The notes below the pieces were generated by a model. It worked only from the letters and a program-made list of their open reading frames with translations, was not told the DNA's origin and did not search any database. Shown here in pieces: positions 10,283-23,215 of a DNA stretch of 64,000 nucleotides (within the stretch, counting starts at the first letter, position 1; each line of letters starts with the position of its first letter). The position numbers were made by a program, and so were the translations under genes. The DNA is from Collybiopsis luxurians FD-317 M1 (Eukaryota; Basidiomycota; Agaricomycetes; Agaricales; Omphalotaceae), in the NCBI GenBank assembly GCA_000827265.1, contig KN834749.1, forward strand, positions 795,500-859,499. Reading direction: 5' to 3'.

Positions 10283-13200
10283 ATGGATTGGCACGATTCT
10301 GACGCTTCTGAAGAAGGCGATATCCATGAATCCCAAGCTGCATCCAGAAAGAGAAGCAGTCGAGGTGCGCAATATCCAATCAGTCTCTCTTCTATTCCTC
10401 TGAACAAGTTTCCAGCATGCGATCAGTGTCGCAAGACCAAATCGAAGTGTGAAAAGGGTGTTGGTGAAGGAACTCCATGTAAAAGTTGTGCTCTGGCGGG
10501 AACCAGTAAATACGAAGGGTTTTTGTCTTTTCAAAATTGACATGCTGACTGTTTTTCTATAGCCTGTACATTCCTAGGTAAAAGAGATTGACCAAAAGTA
10601 GACCAATTTGAACAAGACTCATTAAATTTCAGGACCCAGCTACAAGCGTGGACCGCCAAAAGCGAGTTAATCGCCTTTCGTCCTTGTCCTCATCTCTTAC
10701 TTCCCACTTACCCAGGGCTACATTCATGCAATTGAGCAAAGATGGCATCAGGTCGAGTCGCTGCTCGGTGTAATATTGCAATGCGCCGATCCTCGCGTCC
10801 AAGGCGTTGTTGCGGACCTCCGTCAAGATGAGCTTGCTCGAGAGATATTGAACAGGGTTGATATGGGTCCATATGTACGCTTTATATTTCCCATGTCTCG
10901 TATTTACAGCCAACTGGGACTCAGGGGCCGTCGGGAAGGCGCTATCAATCGCATGGTGCAACAAAGGAAGATTTCTTTGCGTCGGTGCTGCGAAGTAACG
11001 GAGTCACACCCGGTCGTGATTCTTCGCGCTCGAGGAGACAGTCTCGAGTGTCAAGAGAGAAGGTTTCGCTGACCCAAGGTACGCCCTCTCACGGATTGAA
11101 TGATCCGAGTAGTAGTGTTCAGTTTACAGGGATCTAGACCGAGGACTATCCATCGTTCCCACCTCAGAATGGCAAGACAACCTTGCAGCTCGCCTTTGCT
11201 CAAGTCCTTCAACCTCTGCAGTCTACAGTGCTTCGTCTTCGTCTTCTGATGGGCCCGTCGTGCAGCGGCGTCGACTCGATTCAACTCCTACTGACTCTCA
11301 ACCGGATTGGAATGAAATGTACACTCTGTCAGGTGGGTAATTGCCATTCCCACTCTTTTTTAATACTCAATTTACTGTCATTCCAGATCCTGAAGAACCA
11401 GACGATCTTGCTGAGGGAATTGGCGAGTTGTCACTCACCGAAAATCAGGAAATCCGATATCACGGAAAGGTATCCGGATTGCATCTCCTCAGCAAAAACA
11501 ACAGGACGGACGATCGAGTCGAAGGCGGCGTATGGTACTGTCAAACGCTCTCAGTGTTTACCATACAATGTCTCATCGGTGACGTTTAGGAAAATGCCTA
11601 TGGCTCGGGTATGGCCACCGTCGAAAGACTTTGCTGCACTTACTGTCCAAGAAGAGGACGTTGAAGTCGAACTTCCCCCGATGCATATTCAGGACCGGCT
11701 CATTGAACTCTACTTCACTTACATCCATCCCGTCTTTCCCGTTATACACAAAGGCCGATTTCTATCAGAGTACGAGGCTCGAAAGCAAGGGTAAGCACCG
11801 AAACGTTAGTGAACGAGAATGGCATTTTCATTTCAAACCTCCAAGGCAAACTCGGGAAAATAGTCCTGCCTCGGCATCTTCATCACCTAAGCCCGAGTCT
11901 TCTCAGAAATGTACCAATCTCCTCCTGCTAACCATCTTTAGCATTACTGCACGGTTCTGTGAAGATCAACCTCCTAAGCCTCCTACCGCGATCAATCAAA
12001 TGTGGGAAGCGGGTTACGAGCACTTGGAACAAGCTAGGAAGATTTTAAGTATGTTATTCCGTGTGATTCAGTGGAAAATCTTGATCTTACCATCACTGAC
12101 TAGCCAAAATCTTTGATCGTTCACGCCCGTCTACTGTGCAGAGTCTTTTGCTGCTGGGTTATCGTACGTCGGTCTACTCGATATTGTCCGAAGATCGCCT
12201 GACAGTATAGCAGGGGAATTTGGCATCGGCTCGATGGAACAGGGCTGGATTTATATTGGTAAAGTTCTCCGCTATATCGTTTACATATCCTATCTCATGT
12301 GGACGTCAACTATATCACCAAAGGTATGGCCATCAGGATGGCCGTTGACTTGGGATTGCATCGCAATAGTGACCAATGGACGCATCACGGACATCACCTT
12401 TTTTCGAAAGATGAATCTCAAACTCGTCGACAAATTTGGTGGTGCTGCTGCTTAGGTGACCGCTATGGGTCCACATATATGGGTGCGTAGAGAGAATGCA
12501 TTTCAAAAACGCGGAGCTGCCTTAATTCTGCCGGGTTAGGTCGTCCTATCATCATCCGCGATGAAGACTTTGACACGCCTTTACCGGAAATTGAAGAGGT
12601 GGGAAGTTTTGTAACAATTCATATCTTATACACTGAGTCGAGCTTTTTTTCCAGGATGATCAGGAACTTTGGCAGCCACTACCTTCTGATTCGCTAAACA
12701 TCATGCCATACAACCCTACACCCTGTCACATTATTGCTTGCCTGCGAAAGACTGGAGAATTGATTGCGATCCTTGGCAGAATCGTAACCAAGCTGTATCC
12801 TGTAACAGCGACCGATCCCACTCCTCGAAGAAATTCACTCCATATTCTGGAGGCACAACTAGATCAATGGTACATTAGTCTTCCCGATTATCTGCTCTAC
12901 GACGTAGCCAGCAAACGCAGTCGTGTCCCACCACCTCATATTCTTTTTATCCATATTCGGTATTGGGGCGCCATTTTGCTACTCAATAGAGCTTTGTGAG
13001 TTCTTTCCGCGGATTCTATCGACGCACCGGACCTGACCGAGGATACTCACATCTAGCATTCCGAATTGGAGGGAGTATGTGTTTCTTCTTTGTCATTCCA
13101 TGGTTTGGGGGTCCTCATCCCATTTCAGGATCGATCTCACTTCTCGAAGGTCATCTTCCTTGGAACTGAAAGCCTTTGATCTAGCTCAAAGTGCTGCGAC

Positions 13201-14066
13201 CCATCTAAGCGCACTTGGTTCGTCGTACCTTTCCATATCTTCACCTCTTGTGTTTCTCGACTGATATTACGTCTTGACCAGTGACCGTGTGGCGAGAGAC
13301 ATTTTCACTCAAACGGTGCTCTCCCTTTTTAACTTCGTATATGCTGAGTACTGGGTATGTTACCCCTTGTCATAACAATGAAAAGTTTTGTGTCTTCTAA
13401 TACTAATTTCACAGGATCATGCATTTGTTGACACTAAGACTTCGTCCTTCGAATCCGCAAGCCGCGCACGGACTACGACAATGTTTGGAAGCTCTCGAAG
13501 ATATGGCTATACTCTGGCCCAGCGCCTCTCGTGCTCTCGATCTTCTATCTGGCGTCAGAGTTGGAGTGGACGATTATCTATCTCAGCACTCTAATGCGAC
13601 CAGGCTCAAGCGCCATGTGGACGACGCTTTCGGGCAAGAGAAAAGCTCAGACTATCCTCAGCGTGAAGCCCTTCCTGAAGGAGTACAGCAAGCGCCACCC
13701 CATTCACAAACGGCGCATCCAGGTCAAGACGGTGTACAGGATTTTAGTCAGAAAATCATGGCACACATGTTAGGTCTTGATGTTCCTGGAGTCGAGCCTT
13801 CGACTTCTCTGTACCCAGGTTACGAGTGGTGGCCCCGTTCGGAGCAGTCTCAGGGATCAGCTCTTGAGCCGCACGCAGCTCAGCACTCTCCATCTTATTC
13901 TCAAGTTTCCAGCAATGTCAATCCTCAAGTAAGAGTCAGTGGCAGTCTGGACACATTTAGCGGTCCTGTTGCGGGCTGGATGCCAGACGGCGGTATGATG
14001 AACAACGTCCCAAACTCGGTACCCGAATACAACTATCATTATAATTACAATCAGTATGGTCTTTAA
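10283..14066 (+). CDS. Zn2Cys6 transcription factor with fungal_trans domain
   Basis: About 1000 aa in roughly 15 exons. The binuclear zinc cluster starts near residue 46 as CDQCRKTKSKC, a 9-residue loop, then CKSCALAGTTC (CX2CX6CX9CX2CX6C); the last Cys comes from exon 2. It is followed by the linker Y-K-R-G-P-P-K-G-Y-I-x-A-I-E and a Ser-rich hinge. The fungal_trans domain (PF04082 type) begins at LIELYFTYIHPVFP and includes LLLGYR, the exon reading MEQGWIYIGMAIRMA-DLGLH, and R-R-Q-I-W-W-x-C. The C-terminus is Gln/Pro/Tyr-rich, a plausible activation domain. The intron at 10662-10715 begins with GC instead of GT. The target pathway cannot be inferred from sequence or neighbours. Confidence 0.88.
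10662..10715 (+). other. GC-AG intron in the Zn2Cys6 gene
   Basis: The reading frame R-G-P-P-K | G-Y-I-H-A-I is continuous only if the intron runs from GCGAGT to CCCAG, which is phase 0. The nearest GT (three bases on) puts the next exon out of frame. The other introns of this gene that I placed use GT. Confidence 0.7.
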
Positions 14067-14347
14067 AAAGTAATAATGCTATTAGACTCTAGACCCTATA
14101 ATCTTGTACATTCTCATGCATGTATTCATGTGTTGTACTTTGTTTTTTTGGTCGCCTTTTGTAGATTGTTATGTACATCAATACACAAAAAGAACTTTGA
14201 GAGTTCCGCCAATCTCATCAAACGATCTCGAAATACCCAAAACAGAACAATGAATATAAAGCATGTGAGAATCCGTTGGACTATATAAGTAAGCACTGAG
14301 TGGGTCCTACAACCGCCTGCTTTTCTCCTCAACCACATTTCCACCCT

Positions 14348-15644
14348 ATGGCCAGTTTACGCGACCTGCTTAATCCCATTGAGGTGCGCAAGAAAACTGT
14401 CAAGTGTGTACTACGTGCTCGATGCTCGATGGCTGGATATATATTTTATGCTGATCGTGGTCCGTAAAGGCTTCTGCTTAACAATAATGTCGCCAGTGAA
14501 AATGAAGTACCATCCTCGCCAGAATCGAATATAAGCGACAACACAACAATAGACTATCATCAAGACGTGCCAGAGCGCGTCGAACGTGTTGATCACGAGC
14601 CCCACTCAAACTGCCCAGATTCTTTGGATTGTTTACCGGATACGAACGGAAGACCACAGCACACATTGCCTGTAATTTTACGATGCGCGATCCTAGGAAG
14701 TCCACGGAAACGTCTCACTATCAGAGAAATCTATGCTGCAATGGAAGGAAAATACGATTATTATAGAACGGCAGGTCCCACATGGAAGGTGTGTGCTACT
14801 TTTGGTCCTTGTTTTTGTTTGGACCCTGATTCGGTTTCCCAAGCAATCTGTCCGGCATCACCTTTCCCTCAATCGCCTTTTTGAAAGACAGCCGAGACCT
14901 GCTACTGATCCAGGCTTTGGATCATATTGGACTGTGAATTTATCTGCTCCTCCAGGGACTAAACGTCCCCGTAAACGCGGTAGAGGTAATAAGGCTGCAA
15001 AGACAGAAGGAGTAGCGGCGGTTGGTGCTCCAAGTGCTGGTACAAGTGCAAGTTCTAGTGCTAGTGCTGCCCTCGAAGTTTCTGCATCTACGAGTCGTCG
15101 TGGGCGACCGCGAAAAGAATTGCCACATTCAATGCTCAAGTGCGAAGATATGGAGGGACAGGATGAGCTTATGGATTGTGATGAAGAAGCTCAGACGCCT
15201 CATGATGGGGAAATGTACGATGCTGAGAGTGACGAAGGCCTTCTGCACCCTTTTGACCGACGCACTTCTCTGATAGGTTTAACAAACTACCCAACCAGCG
15301 TCCCTTCATCGCAGTCACCTTTACCTCCTCTGGACGAATCGAGCAGCAAAATAATTGAAAGACTCGAGTGTGAATCAGCTGAGCTTCGACGACAAGCTTC
15401 TGATGCTGTTCAGCTCTCCATACGACTTTCTGATCAATTGGCCCAGGCACATGCTGAAGCTTCAAAAGCAAAATCCGAATTAAGATCTGTGGAGGCATTG
15501 TTGGAGCAGGAGACTACAAAGCGAGTAGAAGCAGAAAAGGTTGCAGAGGATGAGACGAGACTACGGCGTGAAGCAGAGGAGGTGTTGCACCTGTTGGGAA
15601 ACCGCAGGGCTGGAACCGACAAAAAAACTTTGCAGACGTCATGA
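14348..15644 (+). CDS. Forkhead (winged-helix) transcription factor
   Basis: About 390 aa in three exons. Exon 1 (MASLRDLLNPIEVRKKTVK) is joined in frame by the intron that starts with GTGTGT and ends at GTAAAG. The forkhead domain runs from about residue 78: PQHTLPVILRCAILGSP, then LTIREIYAAMEGKYDYY, and W-K (end of exon 2) joined to QSVRHHLSLNRLF, the recognition helix, and wing 1/2 with FGSYWTVNL. Two features are atypical: RHH in place of the usual RHN, and a short domain start. Behind the domain come a basic R-K-R-G-R-G-N-K stretch, a Ser/Ala tract, a second basic patch RRGRPRK (AT-hook-like), an acidic patch and a C-terminal coiled coil (about residues 290-370). The coiled coil suggests dimerisation. 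Confidence 0.85.
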
Positions 15645-15830
15645 AATTATTTTTGTGTGTAACTGTACCCACACGTATATCCATTATCATCGGATCGCAC
15701 AGCTATAAATTTACATGAATTCAACAAATGATGATTTGCGTGCGATCTGTGGGCGCAACGCCGGAAATGTTATTTGTGGGTGACTGTTGTACGTATCATG
15801 CGAAATTGTTAGCCGCCCAAATTTTTTTTT

Positions 15831-18812
15831 ATGGCGGTACCAACAAGTCGTCCCAAGTTGAGGTCCGCGTAAGTCCCTCTCCAAGCTCAGCTCAACCACT
15901 CATTCATCAATCCTAGTTTCAAAAATGCCCGTCAAATATCTCCAATTTATACTTCTGGTCCTGTCGCAGTCACTCGAGACGGACAGAAAGTAGTGTCTTG
16001 TGTGGGCGATGAAATTTTGTTAACCGATGTGAACTCCGGAACTGAGATATGTCGATTTTTGGGCGTAAGTCGCCTCTGTCTCCCTCCATTTCCTCAGTCC
16101 AACGTCTTTTAGGATACCCAAACTGTCAGCTCTCTTTGCTTGACTCCTTCCTCTAGTCATCTCCTCGTTTTCACATCCTCTCTTTCACTTCGAATATTTG
16201 AGCTCCCAAAGTCCTCCACGTCGTCTTCACATACGGTTTCTCCTCTCCGCGTCATTGCCCGTGCCCATGACGCTCCAATTCACGTTTGCGAATCCGATCC
16301 AACTTCCACTTACCTTGCATCGGGCTCAGCCGATGGTGTGGTCAAAGTTTGGGATATCATGCGTGGTTTTGCCACCCATGTTTTCAAAGGGCATGGTGGT
16401 GTAGTCAGCGCTCTGAAATTTAATTACCCTCAAGATTCGAGCTCACTAGGTCGACAAGAATCAATGCAGCTTATAACTGCATCTGTTGATACTCGTATTC
16501 GAATATTCGAACTTAATCAAGGCAAGAGTAGCGCTGTTGCTGTTCTGGAAGCACATGCTTCTGTCCCTCGAGGCCTCGATGTTTCTTCCGATGGACGATG
16601 GTTGCTCAGTGGAGGACGAGATTCTGTGGTGTTGGTTTGGGACCTACAGCCTCTTCGCAGTGGCACTTCTGTGGCAGCATCAAATAAAAAAGGAAAAGAC
16701 AAGATGGCAGCTCCGAAGCTGATTAAAACTATTCCCATCCTCGAGCGTGTTGAAGCTTTGGCCATCTTGTACTCAGATGAGGGGTCCACGTCGTCGAGCG
16801 CGAGTCTGAACAGTTTGCAATTCTTCACAGGAGGAGAATCAGGCTTGATAAAAATCTGGCAGGTCAAGGAGAGTAATGTTGTTTTTACCCTCGGAAACAA
16901 GCGATTGGGGATCTCGGATGAATCCGAGGAACAGCGACAGATCATTCATGGAATGTAAGTTGCCGTACATCTCATCTTAATTCCAGTTGTTGACTCTCCA
17001 CTATTCAGCTATCTTCCAGAAATATCGACTATCATCTCTGTGCATGCAGATCAAAATATCCTCTTTCATTCCATCTCCAGTCGCCAACTTTCCCGTCAAC
17101 TGATCGGGTTTAATGATGAGATTGTTGACATTACCTTTCTATCTCCTGCGCCGTCCCACCCACAGAGGGTCCATGACACACATATCGCATTGGCAACGAA
17201 CTCCTCGCTGATCCGGGTATACTCGTCAAAAACACTCGATGCTCGCTTGCTAGAAGGGCATACCGACGTCGTCCTCGCATTAGATCGGGGTGCAGACGGT
17301 CGTGTCCTTGCCAGTGGAAGCAAGGATCGTTCAGCGAGGATCTGGGCCCCGAACGATCAGAGCGGGGATGATTTTGATTGGGGCTTTCATTGTGCTGCCG
17401 TCTGCGAAGGACATAGTGAAAGCGTAGGTGCCGTGGCCATGTCTCGCCAATCGTCGAACGACGACACTGCTTACCCATGTCCTGCGTTTATGTTCACCGG
17501 AAGCCAGGATCGTACAATAAAAATGTGGGATCTCTCACAAGTAGAGTTTGATTCTGGAAAAGGAAGCGACCCCACTCGCTGTAAGAGCTTGACGACAGTA
17601 AAAGCTCACGACAAGGATATCAATTCCTTGGATGTTGCTCCGAACGACCGCCTACTTGTTTCCGGTTCTCAGGATCGTACAGCCAAAATATTCGCAATCA
17701 GTTTTAATAGTTCTAAAAAGTCAATTTCTGGGTCTCTTGCTCTACTGGGCGTGTGTAAAGGACACAAGCGAGGGGTTTGGACCGTTCGATTCGGGAAGGA
17801 AGAACGTGTGTTAGCTACGGGAAGTGGGGACAAAACAATCAAGTTGTGGAACATTGATGATTTCTCCTGTATAAAAACTTTTGAAGGACACACTAATTCT
17901 GTACTTCGCGTTGATTTCATCAACGCTGGGATGCAGATGGTTAGTTCGGCTTCGGATGGGCTGGTAAAATTATGGAATGTGAGGGAGGAGGAGTGCATGA
18001 ACACGATGGACAACCATGAAGACAAGGTGCGTCAATTCAAAGCTCATTGCTCCTCATCTCATTGAAAAGCGCGATAGGTGTGGGCACTCGCAATCAGCTC
18101 GGATGAAAAGACCATAGTATCCGGAGGCGCTGATTCTGTTGTTACGTTTTGGGAAGATTGTACAGAAGAAGAGCAGCAGGAGCAAGAAACTCGGCGAGAA
18201 GAAATGGTCTTGAAGTTTGTCTTTTGGACTTCGCGGTTGATATACTCTCTGATCATGCGATATAGGGAACAAGATTATCACAATTATCTCTCCCTCAATG
18301 ACTACCGGAGAGCCATTCAGCTCGCTTTAGCAATGCAACAGCCTGGTCGACTCCTCTCGCTATTCCGAGAGGTTGGATCACGCGATTCATTTTCTGGATC
18401 ATTTTCTGGAGATTCAGCTGTGGACCAGGTCCTGCGAACGCTCTCTGGGTCTGATCTCACTCATCTACTACGATACGCTCGAGACTGGAATGCGAATGCA
18501 AAAACGAGCGAGATAGCGCAAAGAGTCCTCTTTACCATTCTTAAATTACGAACTGCCGAAGATGTCATGAAGACGTTCGCGGACGAAGCGGTGGAGATGG
18601 CACTGGCTAATGGAAGCCTTCCAGATTTAACAGTCAATCGCAAAGGAGGGACCGCGTTGAAGGAACTGATCGACTCATTTATCCCATACACCGAACGCCA
18701 TTTATCAAGAATCGACAAACTGTTGCAGGAGAGCTATACCGTAGATTACATCCTCGGGGAAATGGATGATGGTATGTTTGATGAAAATGGAGATCTAGAT
18801 ATGAATCAGTAG
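15831..18812 (+). CDS. UTP13: U3 snoRNP / SSU-processome WD40 protein UTP13
   Basis: About 910 aa. Exon 1 gives MAVPTSRPKLRSA and is spliced to FKNARQISPIYTSGPVAV, which fits the UTP13/TBL3 N-terminus. Two seven-bladed beta-propellers follow, with WD repeats such as DGVVKVWDIMRG, DSVVLVWDLQ, DRTIKMWDLS, DRTAKIFAI and DKTIKLWNIDD. The C-terminal Utp13 domain starts near EQDYHNYLSLNDYRRAIQLA and ends in an acidic tail. The intron at 18215-18265 is 51 nt long, without stop, so retention would add 17 mostly hydrophobic residues; splicing restores the conserved V-L-K-E-Q-D-Y and is preferred. UTP13 acts in the UTP-B complex with PWP2, UTP12, UTP21, UTP18 and UTP6 in the nucleolus during 18S rRNA processing. 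Confidence 0.92.
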
Positions 18813-18846
18813 AATGTAACATTGGGTTCACTGCGTGGTGTTACTG

Positions 18847-19655
18847 TCAATGGCTAAACCGCGCAATTCTTCCTAGTCTGCATCCCTGAACACCATTTGA
18901 GAGAAGGACCCATTCCCCTTCAACAATAGATTCTCGGGTCAGTTGCCTATTCTCGTCCTCATATACAAACTTTCTCTCAAGTAACCACTTCCTCATAACT
19001 CCCGGTAGACATCCTGTAGATGCAGATGGCGTGAGCCAGCGTCCATCGCGAAAGAAATGTACATTTGATATAGACGCTTCCGTTGTTAAAGAGTCCTCGT
19101 TGAATAACATGACCTCTGAGGCAGGAGAGGTAATATTCGCGTGTGCACGTGCTTCATCATAAAGTGCTCGATTGGTAGTTTTTGTGCGGGTGAACAGAGA
19201 CGAAGGAGTTATCCGATGGTCGAGGTAGACAGTGATGATACTTCCTTCAGCTGGTGGAGGGTCCGTGGTCGGGTTAAAGCGTACGGATAGAGTAGGATCT
19301 GAAGCGAACGGAGAAACAGCAGAAAGCGTTAGGCTAAGCTCCCCTTTTTCAGAAAGTGTTATGCGAATCTGAGCGCTTCATTTCACTGTTCAGTAGGATT
19401 TGGAATTAAGCTACCGCTAACCTTGACCGCTTGAAAAAGCTCCACTCTCTTGATCTCCTCGATACACCTTTTCTTCAGTTTATCGTAAGGAAATGACTGT
19501 TTGGCCTTATCCCAGCCGTGTTGCCTGGCAGCCTCGATGAGGCGTTCATGGCGGTATGGGAGAAGGAAGAATGGTGATGGACCATCAAAATCATTATTCC
19601 AGTCCAGGTTCAAGAGAAACTCGTCGTATCGTGTGGATGAGAGTAGACAGTACAT
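18847..19655 (-). CDS. Aminodeoxychorismate lyase (class IV PLP aminotransferase fold)
   Basis: About 250 aa in two exons; the intron follows QAVK and resumes at IRITLSEKG. I start it at MYCLLSSTRYDEFL because fungal members begin a few residues before the S-T-R-Y-D box; reading further upstream needs a non-ATG start. Marks: WNNDFDGPSPFFLLPYRHERL, then TPSSLFTRTKTTNR, and the PLP-binding C-terminal signature N-E-D-S-L-T-T-E-A-S-I-S-N-V with R-W-L-T-P and T-G-C-L-P-G-V-M-R. This is the fungal ABZ2-like version of the enzyme that splits 4-amino-4-deoxychorismate into p-aminobenzoate and pyruvate for folate synthesis. Its stop lies only 34 bp from the stop of UTP13, in convergent orientation. 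Confidence 0.85.
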
Positions 19656-19983
19656 TGAGGACGGAAGCAATAGGCGCCCACCGGCGCAACCAGGCTCCAA
19701 GTCCGACAGCCCACGCTTCACTGTACAGTTATGGGTCTTTCGCAATCAACCATTGTATTGATGGAGGGAGGTCTAATACTGATCATAGTTATACACCAGA
19801 GAGACGACACACTAAGAGACGAAAAAAAAACTACAATACAAAGGATAATCAATGCAAAAATATGATGCGAGGACAAATCGTGTGTGGTGAATGTTGCGTA
19901 ATGGAGGGTATCTTGATGGGCATAAGGGAAATGGTGGCATTGCATGCGATATAATCTTTCAGCTCGATCCTGTAATTCATCTT
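19656..19983. other. Interval between aminodeoxychorismate lyase start and RhoGEF stop
   Basis: This 328-bp gap carries the promoter of the lyase (minus strand) and the 3' region of the RhoGEF gene. A 132-aa open frame on the plus strand overlaps the first lyase exon, has no recognisable features and is treated as a chance frame. Confidence 0.4.
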
Positions 19984-22900
19984 TCAATTCGGTGTTTTGT
20001 CGCTCCCAACCACAGAATTGCTGAAGAAGAATTTTGCATTTCCTTGGGCCCGATCACATTTGGCTGCAATCCTAATTGCGGCATCTGATGCTTGTTCCAG
20101 AATGGCACGCGACGGAGATGTTTGGGGGGTGCATTTCAAAAGATCTATAGGAATTCAGGACAAAAATTTCTAGAAGCAGGGTTAAATCACCAACCTCGGA
20201 ATAGCAATGCGTATCTTGTGACTCTCTGAACTGGTAGGATACCAAGCTCACGCACAGAGTGAATTTTTCTGCCATTCCCGTCAATTAAGCCAAAGCTGGG
20301 TTCTCTATTGAAACCAGCGCCAGTTTGTGCGTATGAAAGCTTTGAAAATCTACTTTTAGCAGAGATCATTACCGGGAGCACACCCTGGCTTCGACTACGC
20401 GGAAGTTCCGTATAGGATAAATCTCGTCTTCCTCGTCCCTCTTGGTCCTTCCTGACATCTGGCAGATTCATATTCATGCTAAGCATTGTTGATGCTCGCC
20501 TGACTCTGGTCACCTCAGTCGAAGGCATGGACAGCGATGAAGATTGCGAATCAGCAAAACAGCCAGGCTTTGATCCTATGGACTTCGGAAATTCCACCGT
20601 GACGGAAGTAACATCGGTACAGGAATCTGACCGCTGAGGGTCGAAACGAAGATCAGGGATATTAGACATGCTTTTCCTCCACTTCGCTGTTGCAACGCCG
20701 GTATTCGAGCTATGGACGACAGGTCGTCCGCCAGCCTCCGTGTTTGCCGTTGATATAAAAGAGATTGGAGGAGTAGACAAAGAAGATGCGGTAGCAGAAA
20801 CGGGCGGCGAAGTGGCGGAAGGCGTCAGAGTGGACAGATTGAGATGCGAAATTGAAGAGGTCGGCGTTGAAAATTTGCTCTTGCTCAATTTCCTGCTTCT
20901 CTTCTCACCCACAGCACCTCCCGTCGATTTATACTTCTTTCCTCGTTTAGTCTTTTGCCCGACCATCCATCCTGCTACGGCGCCGCACCATCCCACGAAC
21001 ACTCTCTCTATCTCTTCTTCCTTTGCTACGAAAATCTGGCCCATACTGACCACCGTAGGATCTTTCTCCCATTCAGTCAGCAGGGATAACGAAAGCGCAA
21101 CCAATGAGAGAAGATAAGCGTGCATAAGGGAAGGTGAAGGATAATCAGGCCAGGGGATCGTTCCGGAGTTAGATTTCAGCGAGTCAGTAGTAACCAGATT
21201 CAGGAGACCCGATGTTGATGCCGCTCCAGATGAGGACATTGAAGATTCCGGCGCTCCCCATAAGAAAGATGTCTCTGCGAACGCTTGTGCGGCTGGCGTC
21301 ATCTCACACGGAGAACTGGACAACAGCAGCTTGAGCTGATCAAGGTAGTTTCTTTCGGTCCTCAATAAATCCCGAGTGATGAGAAGAGCATGCAACGCCG
21401 AGGACCATGCCTTAGTGGGGTCTGGATTAAGCCCACTATTCGGATGGCTGGAAGCCGTAGATACTGCGCAAAAAAATGAAACCGGTATCAACAGCAAGAA
21501 AACACTCAACTTACTCATTTGCATCACGGAGGTTGATCTTCTCGGCAATGTCTCGTTCGTCCCTTCATCAGACATCGGTCGGCCCAAATCAGGCATTGAT
21601 CGTTCCCGCCCTGGAAATTCACCCTCATAAGTTTCCGTATCATCGTATCCTTCATCTTCGTCTGAATCATCCTCTGAATCCGGATCAAGATAACCGAATT
21701 CCCAGCCTCGGAATCCTCCTGCGCCTTCAATGCTCCTGTTTCTATTTTGTTCCAGTTCGTCAAAGGGACGGAGAGAATTCTGTCGGATTCTCTCCACCTC
21801 CTCCACAAAAACCTCATCCGTCAATTCGTCCGATGTCATTGCCATAGCAAGAGTCCAACGACGTTGAGTACTTGCCATGTTGCTGTAATTATTCACAGAA
21901 AAACGGCCACCAGCCTCCCACTGCCATTCATTTCTGCGAACAAGCTGAGGTCGCAAACGAAGAGGACTTGGAAGCTCATGGTGAGAAACAGGTGATTCCC
22001 GCTCAAGGTTAAGATCATATACCATTTCAACAGGAGAGGAAGACTGAGGAGGAGAATCGGAAGGGAGATGGGTCTGTATCAAGGGAGCTGGCACCGAGAG
22101 CTCGTCATCGTCTATGCCAATCGAAAATTTTTTCTTCTTATCTTTCCTTTCCTTCTTCAACTTTGACGACGATGAAGACGATGCGGTAGAGGGACCATGC
22201 AGATATGGCAAAGACCCGTTCTTTTCTTTTCCCGGAGGCGGCGGAGGGGGTGGAGAAGGCAAACTTTTTTCCACAGATTTCCCTTTGTCGTTTGCGCTAG
22301 ACTTAGGCAACAGAGGTGGTGAATCACCTGAAGGGCGAACGTGGGGTGAGCTGCGCGTTTTGTGGGGAGCTTTTGGCTGCAAAGGACGTTATATGGATTG
22401 TATTTGCAGTAGAGATATGAAACATACCTCTGATTCTGGTACTTTAACCTGCGTCTGATTTGGCTTGTTCTTGGGCATGCTGAGACGTCGCTTCAAGGCA
22501 ACGGTGAATGCAAAACTAATTGTGCCGCGTCTTTTTGGTGCATTCTCGATTGACTCGAGCAGCTTCAATGGGGGAGCAGGGGGAAGCATCGGGAGCGATT
22601 TCGGTTCTGGTTCCAGAGCAGGCAAAGGTTTAAACTGGCTACTACTGACGGAGGGCTTCCGCTTTGTTAGTTTTCTTGTGGGAACCAGGTTAGACATGGA
22701 CTTCCTGGCGCCGAAGGAAGACAGAGAGCGCAATAGCGGCGTCTGTGAGTCGGCCATGGATAAAAAAGTGGCCGGCCTTGAGGAAGAGGATTCCAGGGAA
22801 CGTGTATAAGCGTAACTATGACCCGACTCCGACTGGGATCTGAAGGTTCTCTCATAATCCACACTGACACTTCTTCTCCCAGGAAAGATGAAGGGAAAAT

Positions 22901-23132
22901 TCGATTGCTCGGGAAGGGGTGGTTCGTCAGCAATGAAAGACAGATCGGATTGGTTTACGGCTGCAAAAGCATGAAACGAGGGCGGCGGGTGAGCCAGTTT
23001 ACGCAGCTTCCGATTCTGAGCAGGTTGTGGCGCCAGGGCGAAGAAAGCTTCATTGGACTCATTTTCTGTACTGGAAGTAGGGGGAGTAGAGTGGTCAGTC
23101 CATACCAGTTCAGGAAGACTGGCGGCCGCCAT
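19984..23132 (-). CDS. Dbl-homology (RhoGEF) domain protein with split DH domain
   Basis: About 990 aa in four exons. The N-terminal half is disordered: Ser/Pro/Lys-rich, with a polyproline run PPPPPPP and an acidic patch before the GEF part. DH conserved region 1 appears as RDLLRTERNYLDQL and conserved region 3 as ILPVQRVTRYALLFRDLLK; the Asp and what follows come from the last exon. The two regions are about 370 residues apart, while a normal DH domain spaces them by about 100. The insert is low-complexity and Ser-rich. The chain ends shortly after CR3 without a PH domain. The 51-nt intron at 21464-21514 has no stop and could be retained. The likely role is activation of a Rho/Cdc42 GTPase at the cortex, but activity is uncertain with such an insert. 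Confidence 0.78.
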
Positions 23133-23215
23133 TGTGGTGGAATGAAGAGATGAAGATTCCCGAGAGCATCTGGCAAAGAATCAAAATTGCTTAAGATCTG
23201 ACATCATTCATGATG

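Noticed and set aside
20668..21117. 149-aa plus-strand open frame
   Set aside because: It lies antisense to the RhoGEF coding exon, and its composition mirrors the codon use of that strand; no splice partner or domain is present.
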